Positions 43,743 through 52,953 of a stretch of DNA of 64,000 nucleotides are shown here, piece by piece; the first letter of the stretch is position 1, and every line of letters begins with the position of its first letter. The stretch is from Citrobacter telavivensis (GTDB lineage Bacteria; Pseudomonadota; Gammaproteobacteria; Enterobacterales; Enterobacteriaceae), in NCBI GenBank assembly GCA_009363175.1, contig CP045205.1:2604001-2668000 (forward strand). Direction: 5' to 3'. Under the pieces are notes generated by a model. The model had not been told where the DNA came from. It ran no database searches and saw nothing but the letters and a program-made list of their open reading frames with translations. The position numbers were made by a program, and so were the translations under genes.

Positions 43743-44654
43743 TTGGCAGGAAGTAGCTTACTGACCTTACTCGATGATATCGCCACGCTGTTGGATGACA
43801 TCTCGATGATGGGCAAACTGGCCGCGAAGAAAACCGCTGGCGTTCTGGGGGATGACCTGTCGCTTAACGCGCAGCAGGTGACGGGGGTTAGAGCGAATCG
43901 TGAGCTGCCGGTGGTCTGGAGCGTGGCGAAAGGCTCGCTCGTCAACAAAGTGATCCTTGTGCCGCTGGCGTTGCTCATCAGTGCCTTTATTCCCTGGGCT
44001 ATTACCCCGTTGTTAATGATTGGCGGCGCCTTCCTCTGTTTTGAAGGGGTGGAGAAAGTTCTGCATACCCTCGAATCGCGAAAACACAAAGAAGATCCGG
44101 CTGAACGACAACGGCGGCTGGAAGCGCTGGCGGCGCAGGATCCGCTGGCGTTTGAAAAAGATAAAATCAAAGGCGCGGTGCGAACCGACTTTATTCTCTC
44201 TGCGGAGATTGTGGCGATCACGCTGGGGATTGTGGCCGAGGCGCCGTTGCTCAATCAGGTGCTGGTCCTGTCGGGGATCGCGCTGGTGGTGACAATTGGC
44301 GTTTATGGCCTGGTCGGACTGATTGTTAAGCTGGATGATATGGGCTACTGGCTGGCGGAAAAAACCAGCGTGCTGGCGCAGGCGTTAGGTAAAGGTTTGC
44401 TGGTTGTCGCGCCGTGGCTGATGAAATCATTGTCGGTGGTTGGCACGCTGGCGATGTTCCTGGTGGGCGGCGGGATTGTGGTGCACGGCGTTGCGCCGTT
44501 ACATCATGCCATTGAACAGTTCGCCCAACAGCAAAGCGCCGTGGTGGCATTGATTTTGCCGACGCTTCTTAATCTGGTGCTGGGCTTTATCATCGGCGCG
44601 ATCGTCGTGCTGCTGGTAAAAGCCGTGGCCAGAGTGCGCGGGGTGGCGCACTAA
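43743..44654 (+). CDS. yedI: DUF808 inner-membrane protein YedI
   Basis: The product is 303 residues from TTG 43743 (GAGGG upstream), which gives the conserved start AGSSLLTLLDDIATLLDDIS; the frame extends upstream to 43659 but without family support. Several membrane helices (for example ILVPLALLISAFIPWAITPL) alternate with charged loops. Function is unknown. The use of TTG matches E. coli. Confidence 0.92.
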   Translation: MAGSSLLTLLDDIATLLDDISMMGKLAAKKTAGVLGDDLSLNAQQVTGVRANRELPVVWSVAKGSLVNKVILVPLALLISAFIPWAITPLLMIGGAFLCFEGVEKVLHTLESRKHKEDPAERQRRLEALAAQDPLAFEKDKIKGAVRTDFILSAEIVAITLGIVAEAPLLNQVLVLSGIALVVTIGVYGLVGLIVKLDDMGYWLAEKTSVLAQALGKGLLVVAPWLMKSLSVVGTLAMFLVGGGIVVHGVAPLHHAIEQFAQQQSAVVALILPTLLNLVLGFIIGAIVVLLVKAVARVRGVAH

Positions 44655-44729
44655 AAGTCTTCCCCACAATGAGGCAAAACCAGACATCCTCGTCTAAGGT
44701 GAAAACGTTCACTGTATACAGGAGGTAAC

Positions 44730-44906
44730 ATGGTTTTTTCGGTCAGTGAGGAAGTGACTGTGAAAGAGGGCGGTCCACGCATGATTGTCACCGGCTATTC
44801 CAGCGGTATGGTGGAGTGTCGGTGGTATGATGGGTTTGGCGTCAAGCGAAAAGCATTCCATGAGAATGAACTCGTTTCCGGTGATGCCAGACAACGGTGT
44901 GAATGA
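44730..44906 (+). CDS. yodC: Small protein YodC
   Basis: This 58-residue protein begins at ATG 44730 with a strong GGAGG. The core EEVTVKEGGPRMIVTGYSSG, then MVECRWYDGFGVKR is the conserved YodC/DUF2158 sequence. Function is unknown. It ends 15 nt before a terminator. Confidence 0.93.
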   Translation: MVFSVSEEVTVKEGGPRMIVTGYSSGMVECRWYDGFGVKRKAFHENELVSGDARQRCE

Positions 44907-44920
44907 GCCTGATGCCTAAA

Positions 44921-44945
44921 CGCCCGGCGACTGTCGGGCGTTTTC
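44921..44945 (+). terminator. Intrinsic terminator of yodC
   Basis: CGCCCG and CGGGCG arms (44921-44926, 44935-44940) around an 8-nt loop are followed by TTTTC. Confidence 0.85.
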
Positions 44946-45036
44946 TTAAATTCAAAAAATACGTGACGGCCATAATACGTAACGTACTGAGTTATGCCAG
45001 GATTAGGAAAGCAATCGCGAGTAGGGAGTGGTCAGA

Positions 45037-46731
45037 GTGCCGCACGAAACAACGATGGAAAACTGGGGCTGGCTGAAAACGCTGGCGCGGCGACTCGGCC
45101 CTGGCCATGTCGTGAATCTCTGTTTTCTGATCGTCATGCTCTTTTCAACCCTGCTGACCTGGCGGGAAGTGGTTGTCCTGGAAGACGCTTATATCTCAAG
45201 CCAGCGCAATCATCTGGAAAATGTCGCCAACGCCCTCGACAAGCAACTGCAATTCAATGTGGATAAACTGCTGTTTCTGCGTGACGGGATGCACGAGGCG
45301 CTGATCACCCCACTGGGATTTTCCGTCTTAAAAGATGCGGTTACCCATTTTGAACAGTTACGTCATTCGCGCGTCTGGCAGCTAGAACTGGATAAGCGAC
45401 GAACGCTGCCGCTGAATGGCGTTTCTGATTCGTTTGTGAATCAAACTCAGTTGCTCTCGCGTGACAACGAATCGCTGGATAACGAACTGACTGCCGCGCT
45501 GGAAGTCGGCTATCTGCTGCGCCTGGCGATCACCCGCGCGTCCCTGTCACTACAGGCGATGTATGTCTCACGCGCGGGATTTTACGTCTCCACGCTGCCG
45601 ACATCGCTCTCGAGCGAAATTACCACCCGCTACTACGACTACGTGATTCAACCCTGGTTTACCGAGCAGTCGCAGCGAAAAAACCGGACGCGCGGCGTGC
45701 GCTGGTTTACCTCGCCGTCACCCGAACTCAGCTATGAGCAACAGCGTGTAACCGTCAGTGTACCGTTGGATAACAACTATTACTGGCTCGGGGTGCTGGC
45801 GATGACGATCCCCGTTTCAGCGGTAGAACGGTTTATGGATGAGGCTATCGACAAGGATGTGGAAGGGGAGTACCAACTCTACGACAGTAAACTGAAACTG
45901 CTGGCAGCCTCAACGCCGGAACTGAGAAATGCAAAGACGTTTGACGAGCGCGAACTGGCGATGCTGGCGCATGATATTGAGCAGGATACGGTAGGCGGTT
46001 TGCGCATGGGGAGCCGCTATATTAGCTGGGAACGGCTGGACCATTTTGATGGTGTGCTGGTGCGGGTACATACCTTAAGCGAAGGAGTACACGGCGATTT
46101 CGGCAGCATCAGTATTGCGCTGGCGTTACTGTGGGCGCTGTTCACCGCGATGCTGATCATCTCCTGGGTGGTTATTCGCCATATGGTCAGCAATATGTTT
46201 GTGCTGCAAAGTTCACTTCAGTGGCAGGCATGGCACGATACGCTGACCCGCTTGTATAACCGCGGGGCGCTGTTTGAAAAAGCCAAACAGCTGACCCAGC
46301 GTTGTCGAACGCAAAAACAACCGCTGTCGGTTATTCAGATCGACCTGGATCACTTCAAAAGCATCAACGACCGTTTTGGCCACCAGGCCGGGGATCGGGT
46401 GTTAACGCATGCCGCAGGTTTAATCAGCGGCACATTGCGTACTTATGATGTTGCCGGCCGCGTGGGCGGGGAGGAGTTCTGTGTGGTTCTGCCAGAAACG
46501 TCTCTGGCGCAGGCGGAGCAGATAGCTGAACGTATCCGCCAGCGGCTGAATGAGAAAGAGATTCTGGTGGCGAAAAGCGCAACGCTGCGGATAAGTGCCT
46601 CACTCGGGGTGAGTAGCACCCAGGAAACCGGGGACTACGATTTTGAGCAACTCCAGTCGCTGGCGGACCGCAGACTCTACCAGGCAAAACAGGCGGGACG
46701 TAACCGGGTTTGCGCGGCGGATCGGGGCTAA
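45037..46731 (+). CDS. dgcQ: Diguanylate cyclase DgcQ (YedQ)
   Basis: The product is 564 residues from GTG 45037 (AGGGAG upstream); GTG 45028 is an alternative. The N-terminal membrane helix is VVNLCFLIVMLFSTLLTW. A periplasmic CHASE7-like sensor, a second helix before VIRHMVSNMFVLQSSLQW and a GGDEF domain follow. The active site is GGEEF with an RTYD inhibitory I-site five residues upstream, so it should make c-di-GMP with product feedback. In E. coli it affects cellulose and motility. Its last 4 nt overlap the end of convergent mpgP. Confidence 0.95.
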   Translation: MPHETTMENWGWLKTLARRLGPGHVVNLCFLIVMLFSTLLTWREVVVLEDAYISSQRNHLENVANALDKQLQFNVDKLLFLRDGMHEALITPLGFSVLKDAVTHFEQLRHSRVWQLELDKRRTLPLNGVSDSFVNQTQLLSRDNESLDNELTAALEVGYLLRLAITRASLSLQAMYVSRAGFYVSTLPTSLSSEITTRYYDYVIQPWFTEQSQRKNRTRGVRWFTSPSPELSYEQQRVTVSVPLDNNYYWLGVLAMTIPVSAVERFMDEAIDKDVEGEYQLYDSKLKLLAASTPELRNAKTFDERELAMLAHDIEQDTVGGLRMGSRYISWERLDHFDGVLVRVHTLSEGVHGDFGSISIALALLWALFTAMLIISWVVIRHMVSNMFVLQSSLQWQAWHDTLTRLYNRGALFEKAKQLTQRCRTQKQPLSVIQIDLDHFKSINDRFGHQAGDRVLTHAAGLISGTLRTYDVAGRVGGEEFCVVLPETSLAQAEQIAERIRQRLNEKEILVAKSATLRISASLGVSSTQETGDYDFEQLQSLADRRLYQAKQAGRNRVCAADRG

Positions 46732-47543
46732 GGCGCAGTGAACAGCCTGGTCATACCCTCTTGCCAGCCTTCGGGCCCTTTATGCTGTGTGCGGTAAACC
46801 TGCACCGCGCTGTCGGAGCGTAAAACCACCCCTTCGCGATTCAGTCCTTTGACGATCACCGCGTAATCCATCGCTTCAAGCAGAGGAGCGTCGTTCGGGC
46901 CATCGCCGAGGCCAACGGTGACCGGGCGTCTCTTCCACTGGCGCTGATAGAGATCAATCAGCCCGTTCGCCGCATAGTTTTTTCCTGATGTGATGTCCAG
47001 GACATGCCAGAAGCGGGCGCCGTGGACAAACTGCAATCCCAGATCGTTTAGTTGTCGGGCAAACTCGGCCATGCGCTCATCGCTGTCGCGCCAGATCAGG
47101 GTGACAGAGGCCTCATGCAGGCGCGTTAAACTGGCCTGGGCAGGTGACAAGCCGGTCCATTCGGCGATCGTGGACTCATCGACATCATCAAACGTTGTGA
47201 ATTTAAACGCGGAGCGGGCACGAAGTTTACTCAGTACGGCGCTAATTTCAGCATGTGAGGCCCCGAAGATCTGACGCGGAAAGTCAGGATGCGTCTGCCA
47301 GCGGCTGTCCAGTTCAACCACGGCGCCATTCTCAGCAATCAGCGGTAGTCCTTGTAAGCCGAGTAACTTCTGGATGTGCAGCATTTCTGCGGCGGTTTTA
47401 CTGCTGCACAGGATCACGGGAATATTTTTCTCACGCAGGCGAGCGAGCCAGTCGGCAGCGGGTTGCCAGTCATAGGTATAACTGTCCAGCAGCGTGCCAT
47501 CGAGATCGGTAAAAATCAGCAGTGGAGCGTCGAGTGAAAGCAT
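46728..47543 (-). CDS. mpgP: Mannosyl-3-phosphoglycerate phosphatase family protein (YedP)
   Basis: The product is 271 residues from ATG 47543. HAD-superfamily motifs in order: LIFTDLDGTLLDSYTYDW (nucleophile Asp), ILCSSKTAAEM, and GLGDGPNDAPLLEAMDYAV. The family name comes from MPG phosphatases of thermophiles; in enterobacteria the substrate is unproven. Conserved E. coli YedP orthologue in the same place. Confidence 0.92.
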   Translation of the reverse strand: MLSLDAPLLIFTDLDGTLLDSYTYDWQPAADWLARLREKNIPVILCSSKTAAEMLHIQKLLGLQGLPLIAENGAVVELDSRWQTHPDFPRQIFGASHAEISAVLSKLRARSAFKFTTFDDVDESTIAEWTGLSPAQASLTRLHEASVTLIWRDSDERMAEFARQLNDLGLQFVHGARFWHVLDITSGKNYAANGLIDLYQRQWKRRPVTVGLGDGPNDAPLLEAMDYAVIVKGLNREGVVLRSDSAVQVYRTQHKGPEGWQEGMTRLFTAP

Positions 47544-47737
47544 TTTTATTCCCGTCACGTTAGTCGCGGTATTCTGGATAAATCCTAAAAATAGGGTATT
47601 TTGCCTGACAGGGAATTGGGATCGATCCCGTCATCATGAGCGCTGACAGCCTGTCCGCCCTAACCATTAGAAGGATTAATCATTTGTCTGAAAAATATTT
47701 GCTTGTCATGCAAAAAAATTGCGGATAAGGTTTAGCG

Positions 47738-47824
47738 TACATCAGATTTCCTGGTGTAACGAATTTTCAAGTGCTTCTTGCATAAGCAAGTTTCATCCCG
47801 ACCCGTCAGGGTCGGGATTTTTTT
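47738..47824 (+). ncRNA. dsrA: DsrA regulatory small RNA
   Basis: ACATCAGATTTCCTGGTGTA, the rpoS/hns-pairing part, and the terminator ATCCCGACCC-GTCA-GGGTCGGGAT plus T7 match E. coli DsrA of 87 nt. The middle stem CTTGCATAAGCAAG differs slightly from the K-12 form I recall. A promoter is plausible with TTGTCA at 47703-47708 and GATAAG at 47724-47729. DsrA raises RpoS translation and lowers H-NS with Hfq, and so relieves H-NS silencing of rcsA. Confidence 0.95.
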
Positions 47825-47833
47825 CGCTGCCGG

Positions 47834-48061
47834 TTAGCGATTAATTTCCGTGACGCTAAAGTCATGGATATCCAACTCAAACGCCTCGGCTAATTCATGC
47901 CATGTATGATACTCGCGACCATCCACGCTGACTCTGTCCGGATCGTTTCCGCTACGATGAATCTCGCTCTCGCTGATTTCATTAATCGCCGCCAGCAACG
48001 CGTCAACATCGACGCTGACTTCACGTTTTGCGGTATCGCTGTACTCTTTCGCGGTCTTCAT
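47834..48061 (-). CDS. yodD: Stress-related small protein YodD
   Basis: This 75-residue acidic cytosolic protein (KTAKEYSDTAKREVSVDVDA, then EYHTWHELAEAFELDIHDFS) is the enterobacterial YodD. Expression in E. coli responds to peroxide, acid and cadmium; the molecular role is unknown. It converges on dsrA. Confidence 0.92.
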   Translation of the reverse strand: MKTAKEYSDTAKREVSVDVDALLAAINEISESEIHRSGNDPDRVSVDGREYHTWHELAEAFELDIHDFSVTEINR

Positions 48062-48190
48062 TTCAACCTCGTCATTAACCGTGCCACAGACTAAGTATAG
48101 ACCGTTGAGAAAACCCGCAATTGAACCGGTCAGACGCTGTCAGGCGGCAGTTTTTGTTCTACACTGGCACAAAGCCACAGGAGGATAATG

Positions 48191-48379
48191 ATGAAGGTGA
48201 ATGATCGGGTCACAGTCAAAACGGACGGCGGTTCTCGTCGCCCTGGCGTGGTACTGGCAGTGGAAGAGTTTAGTGAAGGCACAATGTACCTGGTTTCGCT
48301 GGAAGACTACCCGCTCGGCATCTGGTTCTTTAACGAGTCAGGGCATCAGGATGGTATCTTTGTGGAGAAGGTTGAGTAG
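48191..48379 (+). CDS. dsrB: DsrB small protein
   Basis: This 62-residue protein (MKVNDRVTVKTDGGSRRPGV, then LEDYPLGIWFF) is nearly identical to E. coli DsrB. ATG 48191 is preferred over 48188 because AGGAGG is then 6 nt away. It is RpoS-dependent in E. coli and of unknown function. Confidence 0.95.
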   Translation: MKVNDRVTVKTDGGSRRPGVVLAVEEFSEGTMYLVSLEDYPLGIWFFNESGHQDGIFVEKVE

Positions 48380-48434
48380 GATTACGACGGTCGATGTAAG
48401 CCCGGCTGGTGGGACATCCACCAGTCGGGACGTC

Positions 48435-49058
48435 TCATCGCATGTTAACAAATATACCGTTGGTCACGTTATCGGTCAGTCTGACGACATGATAGATAAC
48501 CTGTTTGTTATGCGTCTTTATCTTTCGTTTTATATTCCCCTTATGGGATGACACCGTTTTCGCCTTGATGTTCATTTGATCTGAAATTTGAATTGTTCCC
48601 TGGCCTTCCATCCACATGCGCAGCATGCTGGACTCAGTACGACTTAATGATAACGTCGGTAAATTTATTACCCCGGCGGAGTCCGTCTCTTTTTTCAGAA
48701 TATCGCCAAGGAGATCGTCCAGTGATTCTGGCTTTATTGATTTTGAACTGATCAATAAGTTTTTTCTGACTAATAGATATTCATCAAAATGGACATTGGC
48801 AATTGCCATAAAAACAATAAATAGCGTATTGGGATGCTGATTAATGATTTGCTTTATATGCTGACTGTTGGCTGGATCATGGATAAAACAGTCTTCATTA
48901 ATAAACACCACAGAAGGTTGGTGTGTGTCACAAGCGATGTCGAGTTCGTCAACGGTTTCGATGTCGTTGATTTCCCTTTTTTTCACCCCTCTGCTTACCA
49001 GATACCCGGTCAAACCTAGCCGGGTGTAACTGCATAGATCCATAATAATCGTTGACAT
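48435..49058 (-). CDS. rcsA: RcsA, capsule regulator
   Basis: The product is 207 residues. The LuxR-type HTH is at the C-terminus (LSRTESSMLRMWMEGQGTIQ, IKAKTVSSHKGNIKRKI). The N-terminal half is a degenerate receiver that lacks a phosphorylation Asp set. RcsA pairs with RcsB to activate capsule genes, represses flhDC, and is degraded by Lon. An RcsAB box about 250 nt upstream supports autoregulation, and DsrA is encoded 0.6-0.7 kb away. Confidence 0.96.
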   Translation of the reverse strand: MSTIIMDLCSYTRLGLTGYLVSRGVKKREINDIETVDELDIACDTHQPSVVFINEDCFIHDPANSQHIKQIINQHPNTLFIVFMAIANVHFDEYLLVRKNLLISSKSIKPESLDDLLGDILKKETDSAGVINLPTLSLSRTESSMLRMWMEGQGTIQISDQMNIKAKTVSSHKGNIKRKIKTHNKQVIYHVVRLTDNVTNGIFVNMR

Positions 49059-49306
49059 GGCTTACCCTCACTCAATGCGTAACGATAATTCCCCTTACCT
49101 GAATATCTCATCACAACTTAACGGAATCGAATGCTTCACCTAATGAGACGCATATGCGGTTTTCAGGCGGACTTACTATCCCGTAAAGTTACGTATAATT
49201 TGCCTGGAATTGTCTTAAAGTAAAGTAAATGTTGCGTTATGTGAGAGAGATAAAAACAAATAAAGCGCGTGAGAGTTATCCTGGTAGATGTTTTTACTGA
49301 ATGACT

Positions 49307-49321
49307 TTCGGATAATCCTTA
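49307..49321 (-). promoter_or_regulatory. RcsAB box of rcsA
   Basis: The minus strand reads TAAGGATTATCCGAAA here, the same as the known RcsAB box of E. coli rcsA, where RcsA-RcsB activates rcsA transcription. The stretch 49059-49300 is the long AT-rich leader silenced by H-NS in E. coli. Confidence 0.85.
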
Positions 49322-49338
49322 GAAAAACACGATAAACA

Positions 49339-50133
49339 TTATGGACTATTATTAACGGGTAATTCACTAACAATATCAGCTAATAAATTGAAAATTTCGC
49401 TAAATAGATGTTCGCAAAACGGCGCAATCAACGGCATTAATGCCGCGATTAATGTGATACCCACGGTCAGGGTGAGCGGAAAGCCAATCACAAATACGGA
49501 TAATTGCGGTGCCATACGGTTTAGTAATCCCAGCGCCAGGTTCAGCGTTAGCAGCATAGTGATCACCGGCAGCGCCAGCATCATGCCGTTGAGGAAGATC
49601 AGACTCCCCGCTCTGGCCAGCGCCAGGAACGCGTTGCTGTTCACCGGATTGCCGCCAATAGGCAGGGTGTGGAACGTGTCAACCAGCAGTGAAATCAGCC
49701 ACAGATGACCGTCAAAGGTCAGAAACAACAGCATCGCCAGCATATCAATGATTCTGGCAAGCACCGGCATATTCAGGTGGCTGGCCGGATCGACAAAAGT
49801 GGCAAAGGAAAGCCCCATCTGCAAACCGATAATCTCACCCGCCGTACGCACCGCCGCAAAGGCAAACTGCATGGTAAAGCCCAGCGCGATGCCGATCAGG
49901 ATTTGCTGCATTGCCAGCCATAACGCGTTAAACGAAAAAATCGGCACATCGTTAGGCGGCAAAGAAGGGGCAATGACGATGGTGATGATGATCCCCAGCC
50001 CCAGTTTCACCCGTTTAGGGACCGCGCGTTCACTGAGGATAGGTGCGGTGGTGATCAGCGCCAGTACGCGCAGCAGCGGCCAGAAATAGAGGCTTAGCCA
50101 CTGCAGCCATTGATCGCTGGTTACCTGCAACAT
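49339..50133 (-). CDS. fliR: Flagellar export-gate protein FliR
   Basis: The product is 264 residues from ATG 50133, giving the conserved MLQVTSDQWLQWLSLYFWPL. Several hydrophobic helices, including the central FDGHLWLISLL region of FliR/SctT, are visible. With FliP and FliQ it forms the helical export gate in the basal body. It is the last gene of fliLMNOPQR; it lies 8 nt after fliQ. Confidence 0.95.
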   Translation of the reverse strand: MLQVTSDQWLQWLSLYFWPLLRVLALITTAPILSERAVPKRVKLGLGIIITIVIAPSLPPNDVPIFSFNALWLAMQQILIGIALGFTMQFAFAAVRTAGEIIGLQMGLSFATFVDPASHLNMPVLARIIDMLAMLLFLTFDGHLWLISLLVDTFHTLPIGGNPVNSNAFLALARAGSLIFLNGMMLALPVITMLLTLNLALGLLNRMAPQLSVFVIGFPLTLTVGITLIAALMPLIAPFCEHLFSEIFNLLADIVSELPVNNSP

Positions 50134-50141
50134 CCGTCGTC

Positions 50142-50411
50142 TTATCCGATGATGTACGGCAGATTGGTGAACAGCGTGCGCACGTAATCCAGCAGCAAGT
50201 TCAGCATCCACGGCCCGGCTACGATGATAGCCGTAAACACCGCCACGATTTTCGGGATAAACGACAGCGTCATTTCGTTAATCTGCGTGGCGGCCTGCAA
50301 GATACTGATGATAAGCCCCGTCACCAGCGCGACCAACAGCAGGGGGGCGGCAAGGGCGAGGGCAACTCTCATGGCCTCGGTGCCAATCATCATGACCGAT
50401 TCGGGTGTCAT
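50142..50411 (-). CDS. fliQ: Flagellar export-gate protein FliQ
   Basis: The product is 89 residues with two membrane helices (RVALALAAPLLLVALVTGLI and IVAVFTAIIVAGPWMLNLLL). It begins MTPESVMMIGTEAM as in E. coli. Four copies encircle the FliP-FliR core. Confidence 0.96.
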   Translation of the reverse strand: MTPESVMMIGTEAMRVALALAAPLLLVALVTGLIISILQAATQINEMTLSFIPKIVAVFTAIIVAGPWMLNLLLDYVRTLFTNLPYIIG

Positions 50412-50420
50412 TTTTTGCCT

Positions 50421-51158
50421 CTAACTGTAGAAACTTTGTGCAAGCGAACCCACCAGCAGTTGCCAGCCATCAACCAGCACGAACAGCATCAGTTTGAACG
50501 GTAGGGCAATGGTTGCCGGAGGAACCATCATCATCCCCAGCGCCATCAGTACGCTGGCTATCACCAGGTCGATAATCAGGAAAGGGATGAATATCGTAAA
50601 GCCGATCTGAAAAGCGGTTTTCAGCTCGCTGGTCACATAGGCGGGTAGCAAAATGCGCATCGGTACGGCTTCTGGCCCCTGAAGCGGGCCGCTGTTTGCC
50701 AGACGGGCGAACAGGGCCAGATCGGCTTCGCGGGTCTGGCGTAGCATAAATTCACGCAACGGCTGTGCCCCTTTATCCAGCGCTTCCTGCATCGAAATTT
50801 TCTCTTCGCTGAATGGCTGATACGCCTCGACGTAAATCTTGTCGATAACCGGCGACATGATAAAAAAGGTCAGAAACAGCGCCAGCCCCAGCAGCACCTG
50901 GTTTGGCGGTGCAGACGGCGTACCAAGCGCATTGCGCAGCAGACCGAAGACGATGATGATGCGGGTAAAGCTGGTCATCATCAGCAAAATGGCCGGAATA
51001 AAGGTCAGTGAGGTGATGAAAACCAGCGTCTGTACGGGAAGCGACCAGCTCTGACCGCCGCCAGGCAGGGGCTGGCTCACCAGACCGGGAAGTTGCGCCA
51101 GTGCGGCGGGGCTGATAAGCCATAAACCGGTCAGCGTAAGGGATAACAAACGGCGCAT
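50421..51158 (-). CDS. fliP: Flagellar export-gate protein FliP
   Basis: The product is 245 residues with a cleavable signal peptide (LLSLTLTGLWLISPAALA) and four later membrane helices (FITSLTFIPAILLMMTSFTR; FLIIDLVIASVLMALGMMMV). Five FliP subunits form the main body of the export gate. Its start abuts the fliO stop by 1-nt overlap. Confidence 0.96.
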   Translation of the reverse strand: MRRLLSLTLTGLWLISPAALAQLPGLVSQPLPGGGQSWSLPVQTLVFITSLTFIPAILLMMTSFTRIIIVFGLLRNALGTPSAPPNQVLLGLALFLTFFIMSPVIDKIYVEAYQPFSEEKISMQEALDKGAQPLREFMLRQTREADLALFARLANSGPLQGPEAVPMRILLPAYVTSELKTAFQIGFTIFIPFLIIDLVIASVLMALGMMMVPPATIALPFKLMLFVLVDGWQLLVGSLAQSFYS

Positions 51159-51532
51159 CAGGATCTCCCGGAACGCTTAAGCAAACTCTTCATCATGGCC
51201 TGAAAATCGGCAGGAGCAGACGGTGTCTCTTCTGGCACAACAGGGGCCGGGGGGAGGGTATGCAGCACACTGATGTTTGACGCCGTGACGCCAAGCACCA
51301 GTCGCGCGTCCTCAACCTCGACAATCACCACGCGTTCGCGCGGACCCAGCGAGGTACTGGCGGAAACTTTCAGTCCGCGCGCATGGCTGCCTTTCGGCGC
51401 AAAGCCCAGACGTTTGATGACCCAGGCGGCCGCCAGGATCAACAGGATGATGCCCAACAGCGCGCCGCTAACCTGCATCAGGGGGGACCCCGGGACGGCG
51501 GAAGGCGGTTGAACAGTGGCCTGGGTTTTCAT
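51158..51532 (-). CDS. fliO: Flagellar protein FliO
   Basis: The product is 124 residues, with one membrane helix (VSGALLGIILLILAAAWVIK) followed by a cytoplasmic SH3-like part (STSLGPRERVVIVEVEDARL). It helps FliP ring assembly and is least conserved of the gate genes. Confidence 0.94.
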   Translation of the reverse strand: MKTQATVQPPSAVPGSPLMQVSGALLGIILLILAAAWVIKRLGFAPKGSHARGLKVSASTSLGPRERVVIVEVEDARLVLGVTASNISVLHTLPPAPVVPEETPSAPADFQAMMKSLLKRSGRS

Positions 51533-51534
51533 GA

Positions 51535-51948
51535 CTAACGGCTCAGACGACGCATACGCTCGGACGGGGTGATGATGTCGGTAATGCGTACGCCGTATTT
51601 ATCGGCAACGACCACAACTTCACCCTGGGCGATCAGATAGCCGTTGATCAGGATATCCAGCGGTTCACCCGCCAGACCGTCCAGCGCCACCACGGAGCCC
51701 TGCGTCAGGCGCAGCAGTTCTTTAATGGTCATGCGCGTGCGGCCCAATTCGACGGTCAGCTTGACCGGAATATCCATGATCAGGTCGATATCCTGCAGCG
51801 TGCCGCTGACATCGCCACCGCCAAGCTGCTGGAAAACGGCATCGGCAGCACTTTTGCTGGTGGTCGTTTTTTGCTCGTTCAACGCGTCAGCCCACAGATC
51901 GTCCAATGCACCAGTGTTCTCATCAGACGGATTATTCATGTCACTCAT
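51535..51948 (-). CDS. fliN: Flagellar switch protein FliN
   Basis: The product is 137 residues; the SpoA domain at the C-terminus (MDIPVKLTVELGRTRMTIKE, LLRLTQGSVVALDGLAGEPL) is intact. It makes the lower C-ring with FliM and docks FliH. The start overlaps the fliM stop by 4 nt. Confidence 0.96.
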   Translation of the reverse strand: MSDMNNPSDENTGALDDLWADALNEQKTTTSKSAADAVFQQLGGGDVSGTLQDIDLIMDIPVKLTVELGRTRMTIKELLRLTQGSVVALDGLAGEPLDILINGYLIAQGEVVVVADKYGVRITDIITPSERMRRLSR

Positions 51949-52949
51949 TTGGGCTGTTCCTCATTCAGCGAATTCAAAATCGGGTTAATCAAATGTTCCA
52001 CGCGTAACGCGTACTGACCGTTAACCGTGCCGTATTGGCTGGTCAGTACAGGCACACCGTCCACATGAGCAATAATGCGGTCTGGTTTTTCAATCGGCAG
52101 CACATCGCCGGGTTGCAGTTTTAATATCTGAGAAAGGCGCAGCGGAATATCGGCAAAGTTCGCCACCAGCTCCAGCTCGGAGTGCTGAACCTGACGCACC
52201 AGATTGTCGCGCCAGTTCTGATCTTCATTACGGGAGTTTTCCAGCGGCGGGTTCACCAGCAGTTCGCGCAGCGGCTCAATCATGCTGAATGGCAGACAGA
52301 TGTTGAACTCACCGGTCAGGTTGCCAATCTCGACATGGAAAGGGGTGTTAACCACGATATCGTTCGGCGACGTAGTGATGTTGGTAAATTTCACCTGCAT
52401 CTCAGAACGCACGTACTCCACTTCCAGCGGATTGATGGCCTTCCACGCGTCGCTATAGCTTTCCAGCGCCAGTTTCAGCATGCGGTTGATAACGCGCTGC
52501 TCGGTGTGGGTAAACTCGCGGCCTTCCACTTTCGTCGGAAAGCGTCCGTCACCGCCAAACAGGTTATCGACGGCGATAAACACCAGGCTTGGCGAGAACA
52601 CCACCAGACCCGTACCGCGCAGCGGCTTCAGGTGGATCAGGTTCAGGTTGGTCGGCACCGGCAGGTTGCGGGCAAACTCGTGATACGGCTGAATGCGGAT
52701 CGCGCCCACGGTAATATCCGGACTACGACGCAGCAGGTTAAACAGCCCCATCCGGAACTGACGGGCAAAACGTTCGTTGATGATCTCCAGCGCTTGCAGA
52801 CGCTCGCGCACCACACGACGTTGGGTATTGGGATCGTACGGGCGAATTTCACTTTCGCCCGCGATACCCGGAGTCGGCTCGTCTTTCGTGTCGCTGTCAC
52901 CGTTCAACAGCGCATCGATTTCAGCCTGAGAGAGAATACTGTCGCCCAT
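51945..52949 (-). CDS. fliM: Flagellar switch protein FliM
   Basis: The product is 334 residues from ATG 52949, giving the CheY-P-binding N-terminus MGDSILSQAEIDALLNG. The middle CheC-like domain has the GGXG loop (FGGDGRFP) and the end is a SpoA domain. It receives CheY-P and sets rotation direction. It starts 4 nt after fliL. Confidence 0.97.
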   Translation of the reverse strand: MGDSILSQAEIDALLNGDSDTKDEPTPGIAGESEIRPYDPNTQRRVVRERLQALEIINERFARQFRMGLFNLLRRSPDITVGAIRIQPYHEFARNLPVPTNLNLIHLKPLRGTGLVVFSPSLVFIAVDNLFGGDGRFPTKVEGREFTHTEQRVINRMLKLALESYSDAWKAINPLEVEYVRSEMQVKFTNITTSPNDIVVNTPFHVEIGNLTGEFNICLPFSMIEPLRELLVNPPLENSRNEDQNWRDNLVRQVQHSELELVANFADIPLRLSQILKLQPGDVLPIEKPDRIIAHVDGVPVLTSQYGTVNGQYALRVEHLINPILNSLNEEQPK

Positions 52950-52953
52950 GTCT